Below the pieces are notes generated by a model, which had not been told where the DNA came from, searched no databases, and saw only the letters and a list, made by a program, of their open reading frames with translations. Position numbers and translations under genes: made by a program. DNA of 64,000 nucleotides from NCBI GenBank assembly GCA_013141115.1, contig JABFRP010000002.1:1724647-1788646 (forward strand), written 5' to 3'. The stretch comes from Ferruginibacter sp. (GTDB lineage: Bacteria > Bacteroidota > Bacteroidia > Chitinophagales > Chitinophagaceae). Below are positions 46,397 through 54,848 of the stretch, one piece after another; positions within the stretch are counted from its first letter, which is position 1; each line of letters starts with the position of its first letter.

Positions 46397-47308
46397 ATGG
46401 AAAATAATACATCATTACAACAGCAACTTCTTGAAGCAGGTGTGCACTTTGGCCATTTAAAAAAGAAATGGAATCCAAAAATGTTGCCTTTCATCTTTGC
46501 CGAAAAGAAAGGTATTCACATTATCGACCTTAACAAAACTGTTGAGGGTTTACAGGAATCTGCAGCAGCTTTAAAAGCTATTGCACGTAGCGGTAAAAAA
46601 ATAATGTTTGTTGCCACTAAAAAGCAGGCTAAAGAAATTGTTAGCGAATGTGCAAGAAAAGTAAACATGCCTTACGTAACCGAGCGTTGGTTGGGTGGTA
46701 TGTTAACTAACTTCAACACTATACGTAAAAGCGTAAAAAAGATGCAGAGCATCGAAAAAATGCTTAACGACGGTAGTGCAGAAAATCTTACCAAAAAAGA
46801 ACGCCTTACACTTAGCCGTGATAAGGATAAACTGGAAAAAGTATTGGGTGGTATTGCTGCAATCAGCCGTGTACCTTCTGCTTTATTTTTAGTGGATATA
46901 GGGCACGAGCATATTGCAATGGCCGAAGCAAAAAAATTAGGCATCAGCACTTTTGGTATGGTAGATACCAACTGCGATCCTAATAAAGTTGACTTTGCTA
47001 TTCCTGCAAATGACGATGCTACAAAATCAATCTCTATCATTGTTAACTATTTAACTGCGGCTATTGCAGAAGGTTTGCAGGAGCGTCAGAGCGATAAAGA
47101 CAATGAAGATGAACATAGCGATGTAGAAGAATCTGCGGAAGCAAAAGCAGCAAGGTTTGAAAACAGGGCTGATGGCGGTGATGACAGAAACAAACGTGGC
47201 GGTGGTGGCAGAGGTCCTGGTGGACCAGGTGGCCAGCCAAAACGTAGAGTTGCGGGTCCGGGTCAGGGTGGCAGAAGGCCAGCTGGTGGACCAGGTGGAG
47301 CAAGATAG
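46397..47308 (+). CDS. rpsB: 30S ribosomal protein S2
   Basis: A 303-residue S2. Core motifs are LLEAGVHFGHLKKKWNPKML, VTERWLGGMLTNFNTIRKSV and GMVDTNCDPNKVDFAIPAND. The last 75 residues are an extension: an acidic stretch (DNEDEHSDVEE) and then a Gly/Arg/Pro-rich tail (GGGGRGPGGPGGQPKRR). Tails of this kind are seen in Bacteroidota S2. It is followed by tsf, the usual pair. Confidence 0.97.
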   Translation: MENNTSLQQQLLEAGVHFGHLKKKWNPKMLPFIFAEKKGIHIIDLNKTVEGLQESAAALKAIARSGKKIMFVATKKQAKEIVSECARKVNMPYVTERWLGGMLTNFNTIRKSVKKMQSIEKMLNDGSAENLTKKERLTLSRDKDKLEKVLGGIAAISRVPSALFLVDIGHEHIAMAEAKKLGISTFGMVDTNCDPNKVDFAIPANDDATKSISIIVNYLTAAIAEGLQERQSDKDNEDEHSDVEESAEAKAARFENRADGGDDRNKRGGGGRGPGGPGGQPKRRVAGPGQGGRRPAGGPGGAR

Positions 47309-47315
47309 TACAACC

Positions 47316-47347
47316 CCATTTCCCTCCCCTGAAGGGGAGGGAAATGG
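47316..47347. repeat. 32-bp GC-rich palindrome between rpsB and tsf
   Basis: Perfect 15-bp arms (47316-47330 and 47333-47347, CCATTTCCCTCCCCT and its complement) around two bases. No T-tract follows. It is probably a REP-like dispersed element. It can also affect rpsB/tsf expression ratios by folding in the transcript. Confidence 0.75.
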
Positions 47348-47456
47348 AGGAGATGAAAGCGAAGATGATGTTGTTGAATTTAGAAGGGTTACTAATTAAA
47401 GTATACTATCTGACTTTAAAACATTATCCATTATTAATTTTTAATTATTCATTACA

Positions 47457-48281
47457 ATGAGTGTTACTATAACAGCAGCAGACATTAATAAGTTACGTCA
47501 AACAACCGGAGCCGGTATGTTAGACTGCCGCAAAGCATTAACAGAAAGCAACGGCGATTTTGAAGCAGCTATTGACTGGTTGCGTAAACAAGGACAAAAA
47601 GTTGCCGCTAAACGCAGCGACCGTGAAGCAAAAGAAGGTGTGGTAATTGCACAAACTACAGCAGATAACAAAAGCGGTATTGTACTTTGCATCAGTTGCG
47701 AAACTGATTTTGTAAGCCGCAATCCTGAGTTTGTAGCTTTTGCACAAAGCATTGCCGATGCTGCAATTGCCAACAATATAAAAAGCGCAGAAGAACTAAA
47801 TGAAGTATCGATCAACGGAGCAAAAGTTTCGGATATGATCAACGATAAATTAGCCGCTATTGGCGAAAAGATCGCTATCACCAAATTTGAAAGAGTAGAT
47901 GCACCTTTTGTAGCTGCTTATATTCACGGCGCAAACCGTATGGGTGTATTGGTATCTTTAACTAAAGAAGCTGCCGAAGCTGGTAAAGATGTAGCGATGC
48001 AAATTGCTGCAATGAATCCTTTAGCAGTGGATGAATCTTCTATTGCACCGGAAACTATTGCACGTGAAAGAGAAATTGCTATTGAGCAAATTAAAGCTGA
48101 AGGTAAACCAGCTGAAATGGCTGAAAAAATTGCAGTAGGTAAAGTAAACAAATTTTTAAAAGACAATACTTTAGTACACCAGCCTTTTGTAAAAGACAAC
48201 GGTAAATCTGTTGCCGATTATTTAAAGAGCGTGGATGCAGATTTAAAAGTTACTGCATTTACAAGGGTTGCTTTAGGTTAA
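47457..48281 (+). CDS. tsf: Translation elongation factor Ts
   Basis: A 274-residue EF-Ts. The N-terminal UBA-like domain has INKLRQTTGAGMLDCRKALT and FEAAIDWLRKQG. The core has CETDFVSRNPEF and AAYIHGANRMGVLV. The C-terminal part has KAEGKPAEMAEKIAVGKVNK. It recycles EF-Tu by nucleotide exchange. It ends the ribosomal block with a strong terminator. Confidence 0.97.
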   Translation: MSVTITAADINKLRQTTGAGMLDCRKALTESNGDFEAAIDWLRKQGQKVAAKRSDREAKEGVVIAQTTADNKSGIVLCISCETDFVSRNPEFVAFAQSIADAAIANNIKSAEELNEVSINGAKVSDMINDKLAAIGEKIAITKFERVDAPFVAAYIHGANRMGVLVSLTKEAAEAGKDVAMQIAAMNPLAVDESSIAPETIAREREIAIEQIKAEGKPAEMAEKIAVGKVNKFLKDNTLVHQPFVKDNGKSVADYLKSVDADLKVTAFTRVALG

Positions 48282-48304
48282 TTGAGCTACATAAAACGAA
48301 ATAG

Positions 48305-48337
48305 AAAAAGCGTTCCAATACATCGGAACGCTTTTTT
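48305..48337 (+). terminator. Intrinsic terminator after tsf
   Basis: AAAAAGCGTTCC (48305-48316) and GGAACGCTTTTT (48325-48336) form a 12-bp stem with the T-run at its foot. It also lies between convergent genes, and the A-run on the left makes it usable in both directions. Confidence 0.9.
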
Positions 48338-48356
48338 ATTAATAAAGATCCGGGGT

Positions 48357-48941
48357 TTAATTGGCTGCTTCAGCCGGGTAAATATTATCTGCCATTTTCC
48401 ATTTGCCTTTTTCTTTTACAAAAGGAACAATGTTCCAGCTGCGGTCTTTTACTTCGGCACCTTCCCAAAGTTCACAGCCAATTTTTAGCTCGGCTTTGTT
48501 TCCGATAATGGTTACTATGTATTTATTTTTTGCAGAGCTGTACCATTTTTTTGTGTATTGTATACTTTCCTGTCCGCCAGCCCAGCGGTCGTAATCAAAA
48601 CCAGCTGCTATTTCTTCCTGCGGATCGGCTTTAAAGCAACTGTCTGCATATTTAAAGTGAGCTTTTTCTGCATTTATGTAAGCTTCGCCAACATAAGGTA
48701 CGCTGCTTCTCAGGTAGGCAAAATACCTGTCTGCTTCTTTCCATTGCATTTTGAAAGGCGGATTATTTTCTTTTCCAATTCCTTTATACAATTGAAAGGA
48801 GTTAAACTTCTTTTCATTCTTCTGGTAAAAACTAAGGAAATCAAAAAATACTTTGCGAATTGTTTTTTGCTCTGCAGATAATTGTGCCTGTGTTGTAGCA
48901 AACAATACAAGGCATAAAAAAAACAGTATACACTTTCTCAT
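48357..48941 (-). CDS. Secreted protein, unknown
   Basis: A 194-residue protein with a signal peptide (MRKCILFFLCLVLFATTQAQ). The body resembles small secreted alpha/beta proteins: EQKTIRKVFFDFLSFYQKNE, then SWNIVPFVKEKGKWKMADNI near the end. No family was assigned with confidence. It lies 18 nt after the next gene upstream on the minus strand. Confidence 0.6.
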   Translation of the reverse strand: MRKCILFFLCLVLFATTQAQLSAEQKTIRKVFFDFLSFYQKNEKKFNSFQLYKGIGKENNPPFKMQWKEADRYFAYLRSSVPYVGEAYINAEKAHFKYADSCFKADPQEEIAAGFDYDRWAGGQESIQYTKKWYSSAKNKYIVTIIGNKAELKIGCELWEGAEVKDRSWNIVPFVKEKGKWKMADNIYPAEAAN

Positions 48942-48959
48942 AAAAATTAAATAAAAAAA

Positions 48960-49514
48960 TTATCTGGCATAAACTCCGTTGGGCGAAACTACACTTGCAG
49001 GTCCGCCGGTAATACCAACCAGTGGTACAATAATATTTATTACTTCTCCATTTACTTTTAAAGAAACTTCACGTGCATGTATTTCCACACCCCGTTGGTA
49101 AAATGGTGGCATTGCCGATGGCTCACGGTTAATTAAACAAGGTGCTGCAAAATCACTCATCTCTACTTCAAAAGTGTAGCCGTTAACCACACATTTGCTT
49201 ACCGCTTTATCAGCATCAATCTTAATATCGAATGTTGCCATCAAAACCGGCGCCTGTTCAAATGGCGTGTCTGCAAAAATGTTAGGACCAAAATATTTCC
49301 CCACAGTTTCATCCGTACTTACAAAACCCATTACGGCAGGCATTGCATTAGGGTCGGGTTGCCAAAGTATCATACCGCTGGCCGCATTGCCAACCGGGGT
49401 ATTAACCATGCTGGCTAAATGTATGATCACATTCGGCATTTGCAAATCGGGTGATGTTACTGCCACTAAATCTATTCCACCTTCCCAACTCATCCATTTT
49501 GAAACATTTGTCAT
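48960..49514 (-). CDS. Unknown soluble protein
   Basis: A 184-residue protein without signal peptide. Notable stretches are SKWMSWEGGIDLVAVTSPDL, GMILWQPDPNAMPAVMGFVS and EIHAREVSLKVNGEVINIIV. No family was recognised. It is divergent from the PQQ-propeller gene, with two 18-bp palindromic elements in the shared upstream region. Confidence 0.6.
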   Translation of the reverse strand: MTNVSKWMSWEGGIDLVAVTSPDLQMPNVIIHLASMVNTPVGNAASGMILWQPDPNAMPAVMGFVSTDETVGKYFGPNIFADTPFEQAPVLMATFDIKIDADKAVSKCVVNGYTFEVEMSDFAAPCLINREPSAMPPFYQRGVEIHAREVSLKVNGEVINIIVPLVGITGGPASVVSPNGVYAR

Positions 49515-49571
49515 AAAGATAGTTTTAAGTTTGATTATAATACTGTAAATCTATCAGCTACACTTTAAATT

Positions 49572-49597
49572 TTAAATACCCACCAAAGGGTATTTAA
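49572..49597 (+). promoter_or_regulatory. 18-bp element, site A
   Basis: TTAAATACCC-N6-GGGTATTTAA is a perfect 10-bp-arm palindrome. Its core ATACCCACCAAAGGGTAT (49576-49593) matches the five-member element ATRCCNNNCANAGGGTAT. It is centred 55 bp upstream of site B. Confidence 0.75.
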
Positions 49598-49629
49598 TCA
49601 TTTTTACTGTTGGATAAACAAAACTTAAA

Positions 49630-49649
49630 AATACCCAGCACAGGGTATT
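49630..49649 (+). promoter_or_regulatory. 18-bp element, site B
   Basis: The core ATACCCAGCACAGGGTAT (49631-49648) has 7-bp inverted arms. It ends 49 nt before the ATG at 49698, the same distance as sites D and E from their genes. Confidence 0.75.
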
Positions 49650-49697
49650 AAATGCCTTTTTAAATGATTGCATATTTACAGACTTAAATATTAAAAC

Positions 49698-51710
49698 ATG
49701 AAAAAAGTATTTTCCCTGGTTATTAGTTTTATGATGGTAAGTGTAATTTTTGCACAACAACCGGCAAAAGAATGGACAAAGAAATTTCCTGGCAATGTAA
49801 AATGGTACCAGATATCCGATGCAGGTATATTGGTGGTTTGTACCGGAGATGCCTTGTACGGCCTTAATCCTGATAGTGGCGAAGAGACCTGGAAAGTAGA
49901 CAATCTGGATGATATTAAAGAAGAAAACTACGATCCCATTGAAGGCACACCTTATGTGGCATTAATTAAAAGTAAAATGATGACCGGTGCACAACATACC
50001 ATTATTGATGTGGTAACCGGAAAAGTGCTGGCTAATACAAAAGATCTGGACATGACATTTGTAACCAAAAGAATTCATATAGCAGAGTTAAACAGCATTA
50101 TGTTTTACGGTATGGCAAAAAATAATGGCAAACCTTTAATGATGATGATCTCATTAGCGGATGGCCATAAAGTTTGGGAACAACAAAAATTGTTTGATAA
50201 AAAAACTGAAGAAGTAACTTCCAATGGCCTGGCTACTAACGATGGTATTTATATTGCCACCACAAAAAATATTTATAAACTTAATCAGCAAACCGGCGAA
50301 ATATTGTGGAGTGTGGATATGAAAACAGAAAAGCCTGTTGTGGCAGTGGCAGAAACTAAAAAAGGTGGCTTTGGAAAATTAATGGGCGGCGGAAGCAAAA
50401 CGCATGTTGATGCAAGTGCCAACGCCACATCAACCAGTGCTCAATTCTTTTTACGTAATAATAATAAAGACAAAGTATATTTCTGGAACCAGGATGTACT
50501 GCTGGCCTATAATAATGCCGACGGTAAACCAGTAAGTAAAGAAGTGGAATTACAATCTCCGGTGGCATATATTTTATATGATACTCATGGCATGTTAGTT
50601 ACCACAACAGAAAAAACACAAAAAGACCAGACCAATCAAGGCGGCAGTGGCGGCGGATTAATTGGAAAAATAAAACGCAAATCTGCATCAGGTAAAAACA
50701 GGGCTTCCATTTTATGTATCGATCCCGAGACAGGAGAAAATAAATGGGGCGATGAAATAGATTTAAAAGGAGATGTAAGTGCATACAAAATGGTAGGCAA
50801 TAAATTGATACTTGCAACTGAAACAGATGGCGATGATAGTTATATAAGTATTATTGATCTGGATGCAGGAAAATCGGTTACTAAAAAACCATTATCAATT
50901 AAAGGTGATATAAGAGATTTGCAAGTGGTACCACAAGGTTTATATTACCGCACATCCGACGAAATAAATATTTTAGATTTAGAGAGCGGCGATAAAACCT
51001 GGAAGAAAGGGTTTAAAGTAAAAAATTGTGTGGGTGATAATGCCAGTAATAAACTGGGCTATGTGTATGCCAACGATATTATTTACAAAGTAGATTTTAC
51101 AACAGGCGATTTAAACGAGTGGATAAAAGGCATTGATTTTAATGGTAAAGAAGATCCTACATCATTACAAGTAAGAGATGGCGGTGTGCTGCTAACATCA
51201 GATCAAAATGCAACCCTGTATGGTAATGATGGAAAAGTGATCTGGCATTCTTACAACAAAGCACCGGGCCGTACGGGAATGGGTAAAGTAATGAGCGGGC
51301 TGGGTGGTTTAGCCTGTGCAATGGTGGCAACTGCCGAAGCAAGCCGCAGTGCACAATTAAGTTATGCAAAAGGATATTATGGAAGTACCGACCCGGGTTT
51401 GGATAATTCCATAAAAAATGCTCAGGCCAATGCATCAAATTTTGCAGGTGCTGCGGCAAGCAGTTTTGCCTCTATCAGCAAACGTTTTAAAGCTACTAAA
51501 CAAGCTAACGATTTTATGGCGGTGTTAACTGCATTGGGCGGCAACAATGAAGCAAAAAATTCAGGTGCTGTTATTGTAAGTAAAATTGATGGTAAAAATA
51601 TTTCGAGTATGATGCTGGGCGATAAAACACCCGATTATAAATTAGATGAACTGGGCAGAATGATCTTTCAAAAAAGTGAAAACGATGAGATAAAAGGATT
51701 TAAGTTTTAA
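49698..51710 (+). CDS. Secreted PQQ-like beta-propeller protein
   Basis: A 670-residue protein with a signal peptide (ends VIFAQ). It has many PQQ-like blade motifs: GLNPDSGEETWKV, KLNQQTGEILWSVD, CIDPETGENKWGDEIDLKG, LDLESGDKTWKKGF and GNDGKVIWHS. A Gly/Ala/Ser-rich segment (about residues 525-600) interrupts the repeats. It is probably extracytoplasmic and binding or scaffolding rather than catalytic. Two palindromic elements sit in its promoter region and a perfect terminator follows, so it is a single-gene unit. Confidence 0.82.
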   Translation: MKKVFSLVISFMMVSVIFAQQPAKEWTKKFPGNVKWYQISDAGILVVCTGDALYGLNPDSGEETWKVDNLDDIKEENYDPIEGTPYVALIKSKMMTGAQHTIIDVVTGKVLANTKDLDMTFVTKRIHIAELNSIMFYGMAKNNGKPLMMMISLADGHKVWEQQKLFDKKTEEVTSNGLATNDGIYIATTKNIYKLNQQTGEILWSVDMKTEKPVVAVAETKKGGFGKLMGGGSKTHVDASANATSTSAQFFLRNNNKDKVYFWNQDVLLAYNNADGKPVSKEVELQSPVAYILYDTHGMLVTTTEKTQKDQTNQGGSGGGLIGKIKRKSASGKNRASILCIDPETGENKWGDEIDLKGDVSAYKMVGNKLILATETDGDDSYISIIDLDAGKSVTKKPLSIKGDIRDLQVVPQGLYYRTSDEINILDLESGDKTWKKGFKVKNCVGDNASNKLGYVYANDIIYKVDFTTGDLNEWIKGIDFNGKEDPTSLQVRDGGVLLTSDQNATLYGNDGKVIWHSYNKAPGRTGMGKVMSGLGGLACAMVATAEASRSAQLSYAKGYYGSTDPGLDNSIKNAQANASNFAGAAASSFASISKRFKATKQANDFMAVLTALGGNNEAKNSGAVIVSKIDGKNISSMMLGDKTPDYKLDELGRMIFQKSENDEIKGFKF

Positions 51711-51726
51711 ACTGGTTAAACTTAGT

Positions 51727-51761
51727 AAAGGCCGTCCCCAACTTATTGGGGACGGCCTTTT
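51727..51761 (+). terminator. Intrinsic terminator after the PQQ-propeller gene
   Basis: AAAGGCCGTCCCCA (51727-51740) and TGGGGACGGCCTTT (51747-51760) form a perfect 14-bp stem with a 6-nt loop and a short T-run. Confidence 0.9.
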
Positions 51762-51838
51762 GCATTTATACCAAATAAATTGATACTTTAGATAATTGTA
51801 AATATCAGCAACAGCATTACACGAAATTATTTTTCTTG

Positions 51839-53014
51839 ATGAAAGGCCATTTAAATAAACTGTTTGTTTTATGCATTTGTATTTTTGTTGTAATTACGCC
51901 AGCATTTAGCCAGCCTGGTATGGCAAAAGCAGATAGCAGTACTGTTTTAAAACAGTTAGCTGTAATTAAAAAAAGTACATCCCACGAAACTTCAATTGTT
52001 TTGTTACAAAAGTTGCTTGCCACGCCCAATCTACCCGATGATGAAAAATTAGCTGTACAATCTTCCCTGGTACACCAATACCAGCAGTTACAAAAATGGG
52101 ATACCTGCTTAAATTACTGTCAGCAGCAAATTAATCTGGCACATCAGCAAAACAACGCACTGGCTGAAGCTACTTTTTATAAATTAATGGGAGGCACTTA
52201 TTATTACATTCCCCAAAAAGATAATGCCATTGCATATTGGAAAAAATGCATTGCCATTGCCGAACCTAATAATTATTATGCTTTATTAGCGCAATGTTAT
52301 CATAATGTGGGTGTAATTTCTCTTGAAAAAGCCGATTATAATGCTGCCGAAAAATATTTTATTAAAGCCATTGATTTAAGCAAACAAAACAACGATACTG
52401 CTTCTGTAACTTTTAGCCTTCATTATAGATTATTGGCAACAACTTACGATTCGGAAAATAAGCTGGATAAGGCAGCAATAATATTTCAGGATATCATTGC
52501 AAAAAGCAGGGCTGCAAAAGATTCTGCAAATTTGGTAGAAAGCTTATTGTTTTATACCAATGTGCTTAAAAAGAAAAAAGAATTTGAAAAGGCCCTTGTA
52601 TTAAGCCATGAAGCATTATCAATTGCCCGGAAAATAAATTTAATAGATGGCGTAATTACTGCTTTAAATACACATGCAGCTAATTTGGCAGATGCTCAAA
52701 ATTATAAAGAGGCCTATAAATATAAATATGAAGAAGATGATCTGTTAAAAACAAGATTTAGCGGCGATTTAAATAAAAAAATCAGCGAAGCGGAAGCAAA
52801 ATTTAAAACATCGGAAATACAATATGAAAATGAAATAGCCTCAGTAAAAGCAAAAAAAAGAAAAACAGATTTATATTCTGGCATTTACCAGTTTGCTTGG
52901 TATTGCAGGCTTAATATTTTATTATTTATATCAAAAAAGAAGTGTAAAGCAAAAAATACAAATGCAACTTCAGGTACAGGAAGAAAAGGAAAGGCTAAGC
53001 AGAGATTTGCATGA
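51839..53014 (+). CDS. Histidine kinase, N-terminal TPR part
   Basis: 391 residues from the ATG at 51839. Signal peptide and about six TPR-like repeats are in the correct frame up to about residue 340. The last 50 residues (after KAKKRKT) are out of frame. Confidence 0.65.
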   Translation: MKGHLNKLFVLCICIFVVITPAFSQPGMAKADSSTVLKQLAVIKKSTSHETSIVLLQKLLATPNLPDDEKLAVQSSLVHQYQQLQKWDTCLNYCQQQINLAHQQNNALAEATFYKLMGGTYYYIPQKDNAIAYWKKCIAIAEPNNYYALLAQCYHNVGVISLEKADYNAAEKYFIKAIDLSKQNNDTASVTFSLHYRLLATTYDSENKLDKAAIIFQDIIAKSRAAKDSANLVESLLFYTNVLKKKKEFEKALVLSHEALSIARKINLIDGVITALNTHAANLADAQNYKEAYKYKYEEDDLLKTRFSGDLNKKISEAEAKFKTSEIQYENEIASVKAKKRKTDLYSGIYQFAWYCRLNILLFISKKKCKAKNTNATSGTGRKGKAKQRFA

Positions 53015-53576
53015 TAATTTAGGTTCGCAAATGGCTTTGCTTTCCAACAATATTGAAAACCTGGATATTAATTTTAAAAAGCAGCAGCCGCTTGATGAAA
53101 ATATTGAAAAAGTAAAAGGCACTTCCAAACAATTATTGCAAACTTTACGGGAAACTATTTGGATACTGAATAAAGAGCAGGTAGCGGCTCAGGAATTTTT
53201 TGATAAGCTTATTGATTACACACACCGTTATTTACAATCTTATCCCGGTACGCAACTACAGGTAAAAGAAGAATTTTTATTTCCCCAAAACTTAAATTCT
53301 ACTGAGGCATTGCAGCTTTTTCGTATTTGCCAGGAGGCGATTGCAAATGCCTGTAAATATGCCGAAAGTACAAGTTTGTTGTTGCAGGGAAATACGCAGC
53401 AAACATTTTTCGAAATCACTATTCAGGATTTTGGAAAGGGCTTTGACATAAACCAAATAAATGAAGATGGACATTACGGGTTAAAAAATATGCAGCAAAG
53501 GGCAAAATCGATTAATGCAAAACTGGTAATAACTGCGGCGGCTGGCAAAGGAGCTGCAATAGCAATAAAAATATAG
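52893..53576 (+). CDS. Histidine kinase, C-terminal catalytic part
   Basis: 227 residues with the HisKA_3 and HATPase domains. The ORF begins at a TTG inside the membrane helix. The same frame is open upstream through QIYILAFTS, which shows that the true N-terminus lies in the TPR part. Confidence 0.65.
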   Translation: MLGIAGLIFYYLYQKRSVKQKIQMQLQVQEEKERLSRDLHDNLGSQMALLSNNIENLDINFKKQQPLDENIEKVKGTSKQLLQTLRETIWILNKEQVAAQEFFDKLIDYTHRYLQSYPGTQLQVKEEFLFPQNLNSTEALQLFRICQEAIANACKYAESTSLLLQGNTQQTFFEITIQDFGKGFDINQINEDGHYGLKNMQQRAKSINAKLVITAAAGKGAAIAIKI

Positions 53577-53592
53577 TGCTTTAAAATATTAA

Positions 53593-53610
53593 ATGCCATA
53601 CAGAGGGTAT
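53593..53610 (+). promoter_or_regulatory. 18-bp element, site C
   Basis: ATGCCATACAGAGGGTAT fits ATRCCNNNCANAGGGTAT. It lies 30 nt before the response-regulator ATG. A TAATTTTG box (53632-53639) directly before the ATG matches TAnnTTTG. This could be autoregulation. Confidence 0.6.
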
Positions 53611-53640
53611 AGGCAATTATAAAATCCGATTTAATTTTGT

Positions 53641-54312
53641 ATGATGTTAATTGCCATTGTTGACGATAAACCATATTTGCGGCAGTCGCTTAAAGAAAAG
53701 CTGGCATCCATAGAAAATGATGTTACTGTTATTATGGAAGCAGGTGATGGTACTGATTTTCTTAAAAAAATGAAGACCACTCAGCAAAAGCCTGATGTGG
53801 TACTGATGGATATTGAAATGAATGAACTGAATGGTATAGAAACAGTGCAAAGGGCTGCACCACTTTACCCCTCTGTAAAATTTATTATGCTTACCGTGTT
53901 TGATGATGACGAAAGGATTTTTAATGCTATTAAGGCAGGCGCACATGGCTATTTATTAAAAGAAGAAACAGCACAAAATATTATTGATGCCATTTATCAG
54001 GTACATCAGGATGAAGGCGCACCCATGAGCCCCGGCATTGCACGTAAAGCATGGAAATGGCTTACCGCAATAACAGCACAACCAGTAACTGAAAAAAAAT
54101 CACCTGCAACAAATATGGTAGAGCCGCTGAGTGAAAGAGAAAAGGAAATTTTAAAATTCAGTATGGAAGGCAAAGAATATGCTCAAATTGCCGAACAACT
54201 TTTTTTAAGTAAACATACGGTGCGCCAGCACATGAAAAATATTTACAGCAAACTGCATGTAAGCAGTAAAATTGAAGCGCTGCAGATAAGTTTAAAAAAT
54301 AAATGGATTTAA
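53641..54312 (+). CDS. LuxR-type (NarL/FixJ) response regulator
   Basis: A 223-residue protein. The receiver has D8/D9 (AIVDDKPYLR), phospho-acceptor D57 (VVLMDIEMNELNG) and the lysine in AHGYLLKE. The LuxR helix-turn-helix is LSEREKEILKFSMEGKEYAQ and then IAEQLFLSKHTVRQHMKNIY. It is the partner of the upstream kinase and is the best candidate to bind the 18-bp elements. Its last 27 codons are repeated at 55971-56053. An equally placed second ATG lies at 53644. Confidence 0.93.
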   Translation: MMLIAIVDDKPYLRQSLKEKLASIENDVTVIMEAGDGTDFLKKMKTTQQKPDVVLMDIEMNELNGIETVQRAAPLYPSVKFIMLTVFDDDERIFNAIKAGAHGYLLKEETAQNIIDAIYQVHQDEGAPMSPGIARKAWKWLTAITAQPVTEKKSPATNMVEPLSEREKEILKFSMEGKEYAQIAEQLFLSKHTVRQHMKNIYSKLHVSSKIEALQISLKNKWI

Positions 54313-54378
54313 AATAACTCTTCCCGTGGCATTTTGCCGCAATTATAATTCTACTTCACAACCTGTTTTATAGTTAAA

Positions 54379-54396
54379 ATGCCTCACAGAGGGTAT
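54379..54396 (+). promoter_or_regulatory. 18-bp element, site D
   Basis: ATGCCTCACAGAGGGTAT, ending 49 nt before the ATG at 54446. A TATACC half-site occurs further down, between the element and the start codon. Confidence 0.7.
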
Positions 54397-54445
54397 AGTT
54401 TAAGAGGCTAAGAAAAAGGATTTTTATACCATAAATTTTATAACT

Positions 54446-54799
54446 ATGGTAAGCAATACCAGCATTGAAATAACCCCATCAATAAAAGCGATACAAAAAG
54501 AAGTACTTGCGGATTACTCCGCACTACTGCTTTTGCCAGTAGCAGCAGTAGCAGCGCATCAATACAGTAAAAAGCAAATGCGCAAGCTTGGAAGAAAAAT
54601 GCTGTGGCAGTTATTAAAAATGAAAGTAAGATCTATGCTTTCGTTTAAGAAAGGAAAAGGATCGGGTATAAAATTGCTGCTGATTTTATTGGGCCTGGGG
54701 TTTATTGTTGCTATAGGTGTTTTTCTAAGCTGGAGTATAGCCATTACACTATTATTAGTGGGTGGGCTTATTGGAATAATATATTCTGCTAAGGATTAA
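54446..54799 (+). CDS. Small membrane protein, paralogue 1
   Basis: A 117-residue protein. An N-terminal helix (ADYSALLLLPVAAVAAHQY) is followed by a strongly basic amphipathic region (SKKQMRKLGRKMLWQLLKMK) and two adjacent membrane helices (about 74-113). The gene at 56192 encodes a close relative, especially in the first 65 residues. No family was recognised. The 18-bp element and spacing are conserved, which implies control by the neighbouring two-component system. Confidence 0.7.
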   Translation: MVSNTSIEITPSIKAIQKEVLADYSALLLLPVAAVAAHQYSKKQMRKLGRKMLWQLLKMKVRSMLSFKKGKGSGIKLLLILLGLGFIVAIGVFLSWSIAITLLLVGGLIGIIYSAKD

Positions 54800-54848
54800 T
54801 AAACGCAAAAGCAAAATTTAAGAAAATGAGCCTAAACAAATTTTAAAA

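Larger units (their letters stand above)
51839..53576 (+). pseudogene. TPR-containing histidine kinase with an A8 frameshift
   Basis: The frames 51839-53014 and 52893-53576 together give one TPR-type kinase. A signal sequence (ends PAFSQ) and TPR-like helices (about residues 40-310) are followed by the break at eight A (52852-52859). With seven A the frame continues KAKKEKQIYILAFTSLLGIA, a perfect membrane helix. The dimerisation domain (RLSRDLHDNLGSQMALLSNN) and HATPase (CQEAIANACKYAE, DFGKGFD) come next. The restored protein would have 578 residues. The response regulator follows 64 nt later. The frameshift may be a mutation, slippage or sequencing error. Confidence 0.85.

Noticed and set aside
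47157..47399. Open frame overlapping the end of rpsB
   Set aside because: It is a shadow of the Gly/Arg-rich S2 tail and the palindrome after it.
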